Part shown: piece after piece, positions 1-6,787 of the stretch
Position numbering within the stretch: position 1 is the first letter of the stretch
Layout: every line of letters begins with the position of its first letter
Source: Actinomycetota bacterium
GTDB taxonomy: Bacteria; Actinomycetota; Actinomycetes; Nanopelagicales; Nanopelagicaceae
Direction of reading: 5' to 3'
Assembly: GCA_009699795.1 (NCBI GenBank)
Contig: WLNK01000032.1
Coordinates: 1-9,952 of the forward strand
Length of the DNA: 9,952 nt
The notes under the pieces: model-generated
Told to the model about the DNA's origin: nothing
What the model saw: only the letters and a program-made list of their open reading frames with translations
The model's database searches: none
Position numbers and translations under genes: made by a program

Positions 1-70
1 TCAACTCGTGCCATCGGTGGATATAAAATCAAAAAAGATGGTTGTTATTCCGCCAGAGGTTCAAGCATGA
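1..70 (+). CDS. rimM: 16S rRNA processing protein RimM, C-terminal end (partial)
   Basis: Only the last 22 codons lie in the window, in frame 2, ending in TGA at 68-70. The peptide ends in VDIKSKKMVVIPPEVQA, which matches the usual RimM tail (a V-P-x-V-D stretch, a short beta strand, then a V-x-P-P-E ending). RimM binds ribosomal protein S19 in the free 30S subunit and helps mature the 16S 3' domain. The stop overlaps the trmD start as ATGA, and rimM-trmD is a very common bacterial pair, which supports the call despite the short sequence. The start and the PRC-barrel core are outside the window. Confidence 0.8.
   Translation, partial: QLVPSVDIKSKKMVVIPPEVQA
55..60 (+). promoter_or_regulatory. 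Shine-Dalgarno site of trmD
   Basis: AGAGGT lies six bases before the ATG at 67, inside the end of rimM. It is one of the few clear ribosome binding sites in the window and fixes the trmD start. Confidence 0.65.
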
Positions 71-750
71 AGATTGATGCCATCACGATTTTTCCAGAGT
101 ACTTAGCTCCACTCGAACTTTCTCTGCTTGGTAAAGCTCAGGATAAAGGCTTAGTCGAAATTGCAGTTCATGATTTGCGGAGCCAGGCAAAAGATAACCA
201 CAACACTGTTGATGACACTCCATATGGGGGAGGCGCAGGCATGGTGATGTTGCCCGAAGTGTGGGGTGGGGCAATAGATGAAGTGCTTACAGATAACTCA
301 GACATAATTATTTTGACGCCGGCGGGTGTGAGATTTACCCAATCGATGGCTACAGAATTATCTAAACGTCGGCATTTAATTTTCGCCTGTGGGAGATACG
401 AAGGAATTGATGATCGAGTGCGTCAACACTACTCTGGCGATGAGTTTGTTTCTAGAAACATTAGAGTCCATGAAGTATCTATTGGTGATTACGTTCTTGG
501 CGGCGGGGAAGTAGCAACGATGGTGATGGTCGAAGCAATTACAAGACTTATTCCAGGTGTTTTGGGTAATCCCGAATCTCTTGCTGAAGAATCGCATAAT
601 GATGAAGGTTGGTTGGAGTATCCGAATTTCACAAAGCCACAAGTGTGGCGTGGAATCTCAGTACCCGAGATATTGCTTGGCGGAAATCATGGTGAGATTG
701 CAAAATGGCGAGCATCACAAGCGGCACAGCGTGCAAAAAAGAACCGATAA
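67..750 (+). CDS. trmD: tRNA (guanine(37)-N1)-methyltransferase TrmD
   Basis: Transfers methyl from S-adenosylmethionine to N1 of G37 in tRNAs with a G at position 36, preventing +1 frameshifts; cytoplasmic homodimer of the SPOUT trefoil-knot class. The 227 residues carry the family motifs in order: DDTPYGGGAGMV (49-60), GRYEGIDDRV (109-118), SIGDYVLGGGE (138-148), R160 before IPGVLGNPES, and GGNHGEIAKWR near the C-terminus. A short insert before SIGDY (around 128-136) is usual in actinobacterial members. Two oddities: the position matching the catalytic Asp169 of the Haemophilus enzyme reads Glu175 (AEESH instead of the usual EDS), and the protein stops at QRAKKNR, about ten residues or more short of the usual R-R-P-D-L tail. 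The start overlaps rimM by ATGA. The usual partner rplS is not next downstream. Confidence 0.96.
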   Translation: MKIDAITIFPEYLAPLELSLLGKAQDKGLVEIAVHDLRSQAKDNHNTVDDTPYGGGAGMVMLPEVWGGAIDEVLTDNSDIIILTPAGVRFTQSMATELSKRRHLIFACGRYEGIDDRVRQHYSGDEFVSRNIRVHEVSIGDYVLGGGEVATMVMVEAITRLIPGVLGNPESLAEESHNDEGWLEYPNFTKPQVWRGISVPEILLGGNHGEIAKWRASQAAQRAKKNR

Positions 751-762
751 CTGGTCAGTTAT
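747..762 (+). promoter_or_regulatory. 16-bp perfect palindrome, candidate operator before the desaturase gene
   Basis: ATAACTGGTCAGTTAT has 7-base arms (747-753 and 756-762) that are exact reverse complements around a 2-base centre. It covers the trmD stop codon. No T-run follows, so it does not look like an intrinsic terminator. It covers the expected -35 region of the -10 box at 775-780, the place where a dimeric repressor (for example TetR type, as in several known desaturase regulators) would block transcription. The regulator is unknown and the function is inferred. Confidence 0.45.
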
Positions 763-774
763 GACATCAGACCG

Positions 775-787
775 TAGGGTTGAGCCA
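775..787 (+). promoter_or_regulatory. candidate leaderless promoter of the desaturase gene (-10 TAGGGT)
   Basis: TAGGGT (775-780) fits the TANNNT pattern of actinobacterial -10 boxes and lies at -12 to -7 from the A of the ATG at 787, so transcription would begin at the start codon. No good Shine-Dalgarno sits before this ATG, as expected for a leaderless mRNA. No convincing -35 box is seen. Confidence 0.4.
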
Positions 788-1758
788 TGAGCGAAGAGTC
801 ACAAAGGATTCAATCACGCCTTATTCGTGATCTTGAGCCGGTAGTTGCAGTTGAACTCGAGCGCCACCTTAGTGTTCAAAAAAATTGGTATCCACATGAG
901 TATGTCCCATGGTCTGAAGGTCGTGACTACGCAGGCCCTCTCAATGGTGATGCGTGGGAGGCGAAAGATTCAAGACTGACGCCGGTTGCACAAGATTCAC
1001 TAATTTTGAATCTTCTTACTGAAGATAATCTTCCGAGTTACCACACCGAGATTGCTCTCTCGATGGGGCGCGATGGTGCGTGGGGAACGTGGATCGAACG
1101 TTGGACAGCTGAAGAAGCTCGACACTCCATTGTTATTCGCGATTACCTCATGGCAACACGAGGCGTTGACCCATACGAGCTTGAAGACCTTCGAATGGCT
1201 CATATGTCTCTCGGATATCAAACACCTTATGAAAACGACATGCTTCACACCATTGCATACGTTTCATTCCAAGAATTAGCCACTCGTATTTCTCATCGAA
1301 ATACTGGAAAAATCTCCGATGATCCGATTGCAGAAGGAATGATGCAGCGAGTTTCTTTGGATGAAAATCTTCATATGCTCTTCTATCGCAATACTCTTGC
1401 AGCGGCTCTCGATATGGAACCAAACGCAGCGATGCGCGCAATTACCGATGTAGTGACAAATTTTGATATGCCGGGCGCCAACATGCCTGGGTTTGGTCGA
1501 AAAGCAGTTCAGATTGCTCTTGCTGGAATTTATGATTTACAGCAACACCTAGATGATGTTGTTGCTCCAGTACTTCGTGCCTGGAAAGTATTTGAGCGCA
1601 CAGATCTCACTGGCGATGGTCTCAAAGCCCGTGATGAACTTGCAGCGTTCATGGCAAAAGCAACGAGTGATGCAGCGACATTTAATGACAAGCGTGAGGT
1701 TCACTTTGAGCGTCTCATCGCTAGAGGTCAAGAACCAATCCGTATTAAAAAAGATTAG
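787..1758 (+). CDS. acyl-[acyl-carrier-protein] desaturase (DesA family)
   Basis: Soluble di-iron enzyme that introduces a cis double bond into acyl chains carried on ACP, using O2 and reduced ferredoxin; this tunes membrane fluidity. All six iron ligands known from the castor desaturase can be placed in the 323 residues: E79 (in TEDNLPSYH), E110 and H113 (WTAEEARH), E163 (SFQELAT), E193 and H196 (LDENLH). The length is close to that of Mycobacterium DesA1. There is no signal peptide or membrane segment, which fits this class and excludes the membrane-bound histidine-box desaturases. It lies 36 bases after trmD and 16 before miaB, with no metabolic link to either. A palindrome and a leaderless-type -10 box precede it, so it may be separately regulated. 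The substrate chain length and the bond position cannot be read from sequence. Confidence 0.93.
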   Translation: MSEESQRIQSRLIRDLEPVVAVELERHLSVQKNWYPHEYVPWSEGRDYAGPLNGDAWEAKDSRLTPVAQDSLILNLLTEDNLPSYHTEIALSMGRDGAWGTWIERWTAEEARHSIVIRDYLMATRGVDPYELEDLRMAHMSLGYQTPYENDMLHTIAYVSFQELATRISHRNTGKISDDPIAEGMMQRVSLDENLHMLFYRNTLAAALDMEPNAAMRAITDVVTNFDMPGANMPGFGRKAVQIALAGIYDLQQHLDDVVAPVLRAWKVFERTDLTGDGLKARDELAAFMAKATSDAATFNDKREVHFERLIARGQEPIRIKKD

Positions 1759-1774
1759 TTCCACTTTCACAACG

Positions 1775-3175
1775 ATGTCTCGCACATATACGGTCGAAAC
1801 TTATGGCTGCCAGATGAATGTTCACGATTCCGAACGTATTGCTGGACTATTAGATGAAGCCGGGTACATAGCCGTTGCCGATGGCCAACAAGCTGATTTA
1901 GTTGTCTTCAATACATGCGCGGTACGCGAAAATGCAGATAACAAGCTCTATGGAAATCTAAGTTTTCTAGCACCGATCAAAAAATTAAACCCACAGATGC
2001 AGATTGCCGTAGGGGGATGCTTGGCTCAAAAGGATCAAGATGTGATTCTTAAGAAAGCCCCTTATGTGGATGTTGTTTTTGGTACGCACAATGTCGGTTC
2101 ACTTCCAACGCTTCTTGAAAGGGCTCGCATAGAAGAAGAATCTCAAATTGAAATTCTTGAGGCGCTGGAGCACTTTCCATCGACCCTTCCAGCTAAGAGA
2201 TTTTCCGCTTTTACATCGTGGGTCTCAATCTCGGTCGGGTGCAATAACACCTGCACTTTCTGCATTGTTCCCACTCTTCGTGGAGTTGAGAAAGATCGAG
2301 AAGAAGTAGACATACTTAAAGAAGTAAGAGCACTTGTCGATCAAGGCGTCATTGAAATAACTCTTCTTGGACAGAATGTAAATGCCTACAAGCATGGTGG
2401 TTTTGCAAAGTTACTTGAGCAGGTAGCTGCAGTAGATGGATTGGAGCGAATTAGATTCATGTCTCCGCATCCAAGAGATTTCACAGACGACGTCATTGAA
2501 GTGATGGCAACAAATCCAAATGTTATGCCTCATCTTCATATGCCACTTCAATCTGGTTCGGATAAAGTTCTGCAGGAAATGCGCCGCTCATACCGGAGTG
2601 AAAAATATTTAGGCATTCTCGATCGAGTTCGAAAAGCACTTCCAGGTGCGGCAATCACAACGGACATCATTGTCGGATTTCCCGGAGAGAGCGAAGAAGA
2701 CTTTCAAGCAACGTTAGATCTCACAAGTAAGGCGCGCTTTAGCGCTGCATATACTTACAAATATTCAATTCGCCCCGGAACGCCTGCAGGTGAGATGCCA
2801 AATCAAATTGATAGCAAGATTGTTGGAGAGCGGTATACCCGCTTGCATGAACACCAACAAGAAATTTCACTCTCTGTAAATAAGGAAGCTGTTGGAAGCG
2901 TTCATAAAGTATTGGTAAGTGAAGTTGAAGGGCGACGAGATGCCAGAGAGGAAAGATCTTCAGGTCGAAGCGAAGATTTCAGACTTGTTCATTTCGCTAA
3001 TTCAGATGCAAGACCTGGCGACATAGTGGATGTTCGAATCACCGAAGCGTCGGCTCACTACCTGATTGGTGATCTTATTTCGGTTCGAAAAACTCGTGGA
3101 GGAGATGCTCATGAGGCTCGAGTTTCCGAGAGAAAAGTCGAACCACTTCTTCTGGGAATTCCAACTCGTAAATAA
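1775..3175 (+). CDS. miaB: tRNA-2-methylthio-N6-dimethylallyladenosine synthase MiaB
   Basis: Radical-SAM methylthiotransferase that turns i6A37 of tRNA into ms2i6A37. Counting from the ATG at 1775 the protein has 466 residues: an N-terminal UPF0004 domain starting YTVETYGCQMNVHDSE with cluster cysteines C12, C48 and C82; a radical-SAM core with VGCNNTCTFC (C156, C160, C163); the LLGQNVNAY and HMPLQSGSD motifs; and a C-terminal TRAM domain (about 371-438). The reading frame is open upstream to 1553, but that part lies inside the desaturase gene and has no family similarity; MSRTYTVETYG is the expected N-terminus. No Shine-Dalgarno is visible in the 16-base gap, so translation may be coupled to the gene before. 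The TAA stop shares one base with the miaA ATG (TAATG), and MiaA makes its substrate. The usual recX/recA neighbours are absent. Confidence 0.96.
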   Translation: MSRTYTVETYGCQMNVHDSERIAGLLDEAGYIAVADGQQADLVVFNTCAVRENADNKLYGNLSFLAPIKKLNPQMQIAVGGCLAQKDQDVILKKAPYVDVVFGTHNVGSLPTLLERARIEEESQIEILEALEHFPSTLPAKRFSAFTSWVSISVGCNNTCTFCIVPTLRGVEKDREEVDILKEVRALVDQGVIEITLLGQNVNAYKHGGFAKLLEQVAAVDGLERIRFMSPHPRDFTDDVIEVMATNPNVMPHLHMPLQSGSDKVLQEMRRSYRSEKYLGILDRVRKALPGAAITTDIIVGFPGESEEDFQATLDLTSKARFSAAYTYKYSIRPGTPAGEMPNQIDSKIVGERYTRLHEHQQEISLSVNKEAVGSVHKVLVSEVEGRRDAREERSSGRSEDFRLVHFANSDARPGDIVDVRITEASAHYLIGDLISVRKTRGGDAHEARVSERKVEPLLLGIPTRK

Positions 3176-4083
3176 TGAAAACTATTGTTATCTGCGGCGC
3201 AACGGCTACAGGCAAGAGCGAACTTGCGGTTCAAGTGGCCGCGGAATTCGACGCTGAAATCATTAATGCTGATTCAATGCAGCTCTATCGGGGAATGGAT
3301 ATTGGCACAGCTAAAATTTCAATTCCAGAGCGTGCTGGAATAACGCACCATTTGCTCGACGTATTAGAGGTAAATCAGGATTCAACAGTGGCTTGGTATC
3401 AGGAGTTAGCAAGAGCGAAGATTTCCGAGATTCATGCCCGTCAAAAGAGCGCGGTCATCGTCGGTGGAACGGGCCTCTACATAAAGGCGATTCTTGATGA
3501 TTTGAATTTTCCAGATACTGACCCAGCTATTCGCGAGAGATTGAATACAGAAGCCGAAGAATTTGGATCCGCCAAGCTCTTCGAACGCCTTCAACAATTA
3601 GATCCTGCTGCCGCAATTGCAATTGATCGAGCAAATACTCGAAGAATTATTCGCGCTCTTGAAGTGATTGAAATTACTGGAGCTCCGTTTACTGCCAATC
3701 TTCCTCGCGAAGAAAGCACACATTACCCAGATGCCATTCAGTTTGGATTGGTTATGGATCGTGAAAAACTTGGCGAAAGAATTGAAAATCGTGTTGATCG
3801 AATGTGGGATCTTGGTTTTGTTGATGAAGTTGATTCACTGGTAGAAAAAGGTTTGAGAGAAGGCGTGACAGCCAGACGTGCCCTCGGCTACGCGCAGATT
3901 CTTTCTATGCGCGATGGTGAGATGAACGAAGCCGAAGCGAGAGAAGATACTAAGCGCGCAACAAGACAATACGCGCGCAGGCAAGAAACGTGGTTCTCGC
4001 GTGATGCGCGAATCAAGTGGATTGCACCTCACCAAAATAGACTCGAGATTGTGCGCGAGAAGCTAAACTCAAACCCATCATGA
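3175..4083 (+). CDS. miaA: tRNA dimethylallyltransferase MiaA
   Basis: Transfers a dimethylallyl group from DMAPP to N6 of A37 in tRNAs reading codons that start with U, giving i6A37, the substrate of MiaB. The 302 residues include a P-loop GATATGKS (8-15), INADSMQLYRGMDIGTAK (30-47) with the catalytic Asp33, VGGTGLY (96-102), and the TRQYARRQETWF tail (263-274), where the tRNA- and substrate-contacting basic residues lie. The length is normal for the family. It starts one base inside the miaB stop and ends with an ATGA overlap into dapF, so the three genes are almost certainly on one transcript. The DMAPP it uses links it to the isoprenoid pathway. Confidence 0.97.
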   Translation: MKTIVICGATATGKSELAVQVAAEFDAEIINADSMQLYRGMDIGTAKISIPERAGITHHLLDVLEVNQDSTVAWYQELARAKISEIHARQKSAVIVGGTGLYIKAILDDLNFPDTDPAIRERLNTEAEEFGSAKLFERLQQLDPAAAIAIDRANTRRIIRALEVIEITGAPFTANLPREESTHYPDAIQFGLVMDREKLGERIENRVDRMWDLGFVDEVDSLVEKGLREGVTARRALGYAQILSMRDGEMNEAEAREDTKRATRQYARRQETWFSRDARIKWIAPHQNRLEIVREKLNSNPS

Positions 4084-4889
4084 GTGTTGAGGTAATTGGT
4101 ACATACGGTCACGGAACCGAGAACGATTTTGTGCTCGTCTTCGACCCAGGTGAAGAATTTTCAATTACGACTGCCCAAACTGCTGCAATATGTAATAGAG
4201 AAAGTGGCATCGGCGCCGATGGTCTTATACGAATTACGAAGCCTGAAGGTAAATGGTTCATGGATTACAGAAATTCAGATGGATCGCTGGCAGAAATGTG
4301 TGGCAATGGAATTCGTGTGATGGCAAGGTACTTGGTCGAACGGGGACATCAACCGGAGGGAATTTTTGCCATCAATACTAGAGATGGCATGAAACACCTA
4401 CGGGTACCCATGACTGGAGATATCTCGGTAAATATGGGACAGGTAAGTGATGAAAGCGAAGATGTCACAGCATCCGTTGAAGGAAAAATATGGAACGGAT
4501 ATCACATAAGCGTGGGTAATCCTCATGCAGTAGTTTTCGTAGAGAAAATTGAAGATGTTGGTTCACTATCTGTACCGCCGGTTGTGCGACCAAAAGATTC
4601 TTACCCCGAGGGCGTCAACGTTGAATTTGTTGAAATTATGGAAAACAATGAGATAAAGATGCGCGTACACGAACGGGGAAGTGGCGAAACTAGATCGTGT
4701 GGAACAGGAACATGTGCAGTTGCACTAGCTGCAACAAAATTTACAAAGGGTAAGTTGCCTTCTCAATGGATTATTAATCCACCAGGAGGCCGATTAGTTG
4801 TAGATATCGACGGACACTCAAATGCCACACTTACGGGACCTGCCGTCCTTATCGGTGATCACGACATTTCAAGATTCTTAAGCAATTAG
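4080..4889 (+). CDS. dapF: diaminopimelate epimerase DapF
   Basis: PLP-independent epimerase that converts LL- to meso-diaminopimelate, the penultimate step to lysine and the source of the peptidoglycan cross-linking residue. The 269 residues show both catalytic cysteines, C74 in MCGNG and C207 in SCGTGTCA, and the substrate contacts N15 (GHGTENDF), N65 (YRNSDGS), N147 (VGNPH), N180 (EGVNVEF) and E198-R199 (HERGSGET). The two half-domains of the DapF fold are intact. It overlaps miaA by four bases (ATGA) and is followed six bases later by hflX. The miaA-dapF-hflX order is standard in Actinobacteria and reflects operon history rather than a shared pathway. It implies a meso-DAP cell wall, though lysine synthesis alone would also need it. 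Confidence 0.97.
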   Translation: MSVEVIGTYGHGTENDFVLVFDPGEEFSITTAQTAAICNRESGIGADGLIRITKPEGKWFMDYRNSDGSLAEMCGNGIRVMARYLVERGHQPEGIFAINTRDGMKHLRVPMTGDISVNMGQVSDESEDVTASVEGKIWNGYHISVGNPHAVVFVEKIEDVGSLSVPPVVRPKDSYPEGVNVEFVEIMENNEIKMRVHERGSGETRSCGTGTCAVALAATKFTKGKLPSQWIINPPGGRLVVDIDGHSNATLTGPAVLIGDHDISRFLSN

Positions 4890-4895
4890 TATCAA

Positions 4896-6362
4896 ATGAA
4901 AGATCCTCGCTCAGAAGATAGTTTTGAAGAACTCTTACGCGAGAGCGCCCGCGTCGCTGCTGATTTCGATAGCGATGAGACTGAAGTTTTGGAGACAACT
5001 GGAAGTCAAGATTTAGCTGATCGACAAGCGCTTCGTCGCGTAAAAGGATTCTCCACTGAACTTCAAGATATTTCAGAGGCGGAGTACCGCCAACTTCAAT
5101 TAGAGCGAGTCGTTCTAGTTGGAGTATGGACTGAAGGAACCGCCGAGATGGCTGAAAATTCTCTCGCAGAGCTAAAAGCGCTAGCCGAGACTGCGGGTTC
5201 AGAAGTTTTGGAGGGATTAATTCAAAGACGAGATAAGCCAGATCCCGCGACATATATTGGTTCTGGAAAAGTTGCTGAGTTGCGACAAATAGTTCTTTCA
5301 AGTGGTGCAGATACAGTTGTGTGTGATGGCGAACTTTCCCCTTCTCAATTGCGCCAACTTGAAGAAAAGTTGAAGGTAAAAGTTGTAGATCGAACAGCGC
5401 TTATTCTCGATATTTTTGCTCAACATGCAAAAAGCAAAGAAGGTAAAGCTCAGGTCGAGTTAGCGCAGATTGCTTACCTACTCCCGCGACTTCGCGGTTG
5501 GGGTGATTCTTTATCTCGCCAAGTTGGTGGTCGCGCTGCAGGCGGTGCCGGAATTGGTGGTCGTGGACCTGGTGAAACTAAGATCGAAACAGATCGCAGA
5601 AGAATTCGCGACAAAATGGCAAAGCTTCGCCGTGAAATTGCAGAGATGAAAGTTTCTCGAGATACAAAACGCCAAGAGAGAAAGCGCCACAATATTCCCT
5701 CAGTTGCAATTGCTGGATATACAAATGCTGGTAAATCATCACTTTTAAATCGCCTGACTGGCGCTGGAGTTTTAGTTGAAAATGCCCTCTTCGCAACGCT
5801 TGACCCGACAGTTCGCAAATCTCAAACCGCAGATGGGCGCATCTACACACTCACTGACACTGTGGGTTTTGTAAGGCACCTCCCGCATCAGTTAGTTGAT
5901 GCATTTAAATCAACTCTCGAAGAGGTTTCGGGAGCAGATCTCATTGTTCACGTCGTTGATGGCTCACATTCGGATCCGTTCGAACAAATTCGCGCCGTGC
6001 GCCAAGTAATTACAGAAATCGGCGGAGCGGAAATTCCAGAAATTATTGCCATCAATAAAGTTGATGTAGCAGACCCAGATGTTGTGATGCAAATACTTAG
6101 AAGTGAACCAAATAGTTATGCATTTTCTGTTCGTACGGGCTTTGGTATCGAAGGCCTCGTTCATGCAATTGAAAATTCACTTCCAAGACCCAAGATTGAG
6201 ATAGATGTTGTCATTCCTTACGAGCGAGGTGATCTAGTCAGCCAAATCCATGAACATGGAGAGATTATTGTTGAGGAGTACGTAGAGAACGGGACTAAAA
6301 TCAAAGCCCGAGTCGATGGGGGACTTGCGAAGGCGATTGAAGAGATTGCAACGCCGTCATAA
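4896..6362 (+). CDS. hflX: GTPase HflX
   Basis: Ribosome-associated GTPase that splits stalled 70S ribosomes during stress and also binds the 50S subunit. The 488 residues comprise an acidic N-terminal extension (about 1-40), the HflX nucleotide-binding-like domain with YIGSGKVAEL (120-129) and LFDIF-type segment LILDIFAQHA (169-178), the glycine-rich linker GGRGPGETKIETDRR (221-235), a basic coiled-coil stretch (236-266), and the G domain: G1 GYTNAGKSS (274-282), G2 around T305, G3 DTVGF (321-325), G4 NKVD (387-390), G5 SVRTG (411-415). A C-terminal domain follows. The ATG is six bases after the dapF stop with no clear Shine-Dalgarno, so translational coupling is likely. In some actinobacteria HflX contributes to macrolide tolerance; nothing here shows whether that applies. 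Confidence 0.96.
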   Translation: MKDPRSEDSFEELLRESARVAADFDSDETEVLETTGSQDLADRQALRRVKGFSTELQDISEAEYRQLQLERVVLVGVWTEGTAEMAENSLAELKALAETAGSEVLEGLIQRRDKPDPATYIGSGKVAELRQIVLSSGADTVVCDGELSPSQLRQLEEKLKVKVVDRTALILDIFAQHAKSKEGKAQVELAQIAYLLPRLRGWGDSLSRQVGGRAAGGAGIGGRGPGETKIETDRRRIRDKMAKLRREIAEMKVSRDTKRQERKRHNIPSVAIAGYTNAGKSSLLNRLTGAGVLVENALFATLDPTVRKSQTADGRIYTLTDTVGFVRHLPHQLVDAFKSTLEEVSGADLIVHVVDGSHSDPFEQIRAVRQVITEIGGAEIPEIIAINKVDVADPDVVMQILRSEPNSYAFSVRTGFGIEGLVHAIENSLPRPKIEIDVVIPYERGDLVSQIHEHGEIIVEEYVENGTKIKARVDGGLAKAIEEIATPS

Positions 6363-6379
6363 GGCGTACTTTGCGGGAA

Positions 6380-6385
6380 TAAAAT
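6380..6385 (+). promoter_or_regulatory. candidate -10 box of the DUF4193 gene
   Basis: TAAAAT matches the -10 consensus at five of six positions and would start transcription near 6392, giving a leader of about 100 bases. No good -35 box is seen. TATTAG at 6410-6415 is a second, weaker candidate. Read-through from hflX is also possible because no convincing terminator lies between them. Confidence 0.35.
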
Positions 6386-6422
6386 CGACACGCCGACGGT
6401 TGTACAGGCTATTAGGGGCAAA

Positions 6423-6464
6423 ATGCGCGAGTATCCGCCCGTTGGCATAAGTAATGCCAAATAA
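6423..6464 (+). CDS. possible 13-residue leader peptide upstream of the DUF4193 gene
   Basis: An ATG at 6423 opens a frame reading MREYPPVGISNAK and stopping at TAA 6462-6464. AGGGG lies four bases before the ATG, a usable though close ribosome binding site. The Pro-Pro pair is of the kind that slows ribosomes without EF-P. The last codons run through the inverted repeat at 6442-6460, so a translating ribosome would keep that stem open. Short frames arise by chance, so this is only a candidate; codon-level conservation in relatives would decide. Confidence 0.22.
   Translation: MREYPPVGISNAK
6442..6460 (+). promoter_or_regulatory. 7-5-7 perfect inverted repeat in the DUF4193 leader
   Basis: TTGGCAT, a 5-base centre AAGTA, and ATGCCAA form a perfect inverted repeat (arms 6442-6448 and 6454-6460), ending 18 bases before the Shine-Dalgarno. 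It could be a DNA operator for a dimeric regulator or an mRNA hairpin affecting translation. No run of Ts follows, so it is not a typical terminator. Confidence 0.4.
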
Positions 6465-6478
6465 AAGATTTCGAAGGC

Positions 6479-6485
6479 GAGGTGA
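6479..6485 (+). promoter_or_regulatory. strong Shine-Dalgarno site deciding the DUF4193 start
   Basis: GAGGTGA lies just before the ATG at 6491 with ideal spacing. It selects that ATG over the in-frame GTG at 6482, which sits inside the site itself. Confidence 0.75.
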
Positions 6486-6490
6486 GAGCA

Positions 6491-6787
6491 ATGGCAACGG
6501 ATTACGACACACCCAGAAAAACCGATGAAGAACTCCATGAAGAGTCGTTAGAAGAGCTCAAAGCCAAGCGCGTTGATGCTCAATCAGGTCAGATCGATGT
6601 CGATGAAGCAGAAGCAGCTGAAAATCTAGAACTTCCTGGTGCTGATCTTTCAGGTGAAGAACTCGCAGTTCGTGTTGTTCCAAAACAAGAGGATGAATTT
6701 ACTTGTTCACGGTGCTTCTTGGTTCACCACATCACACAGCTCGCAAAAGGCGAAGGCGCAAAAGCTGTGTGTAAGGAATGTAATTAA
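6491..6787 (+). CDS. DUF4193 family protein, small acidic protein with CxxC pairs
   Basis: A 98-residue protein of a conserved actinobacterial family without assigned function (Rv2699c in M. tuberculosis). Residues 1-70 are strongly acidic, rich in Glu and Asp, and look largely disordered. The C-terminal part has two CxxC pairs, C72/C75 in FTCSRCFLVHH and C94/C97 in VCKEC at the very end, 18 residues apart, an arrangement suited to binding one zinc ion. The opening MATDYDTPRK and the conserved C-terminus match my memory of the family well. It has its own leader with a strong ribosome binding site and, in view of its size and dense conservation, may be well expressed. Its stop overlaps the converging DUF3093 gene by four bases. 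A zinc-ribbon RNA- or RNA-polymerase-binding role is conceivable but unsupported. Confidence 0.9.
   Translation: MATDYDTPRKTDEELHEESLEELKAKRVDAQSGQIDVDEAEAAENLELPGADLSGEELAVRVVPKQEDEFTCSRCFLVHHITQLAKGEGAKAVCKECN

Noticed and set aside
1553..1774. N-terminal extension of MiaB by 74 residues
   Set aside because: The frame is open but lies inside the desaturase gene in another frame, and the extension has no MiaB character; the family N-terminus begins at the ATG at 1775.
4849..5301. 150-codon open frame on the minus strand
   Set aside because: It is antisense to the hflX start, has no recognisable family or ribosome binding site, and reads as a shadow of hflX codons.
5474..5850. Overlapping minus-strand open frames of 114 and 90 codons
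   Set aside because: Both are antisense to the HflX linker and G domain, low in complexity, and match no family.
6351..6367. ACGCC/GGCGT hairpin as an hflX terminator
   Set aside because: Five pairs around a 7-base loop with no T-run after it. GGCGT can also pair with ACGCC at 6390-6394, but there is too little to claim an attenuator.
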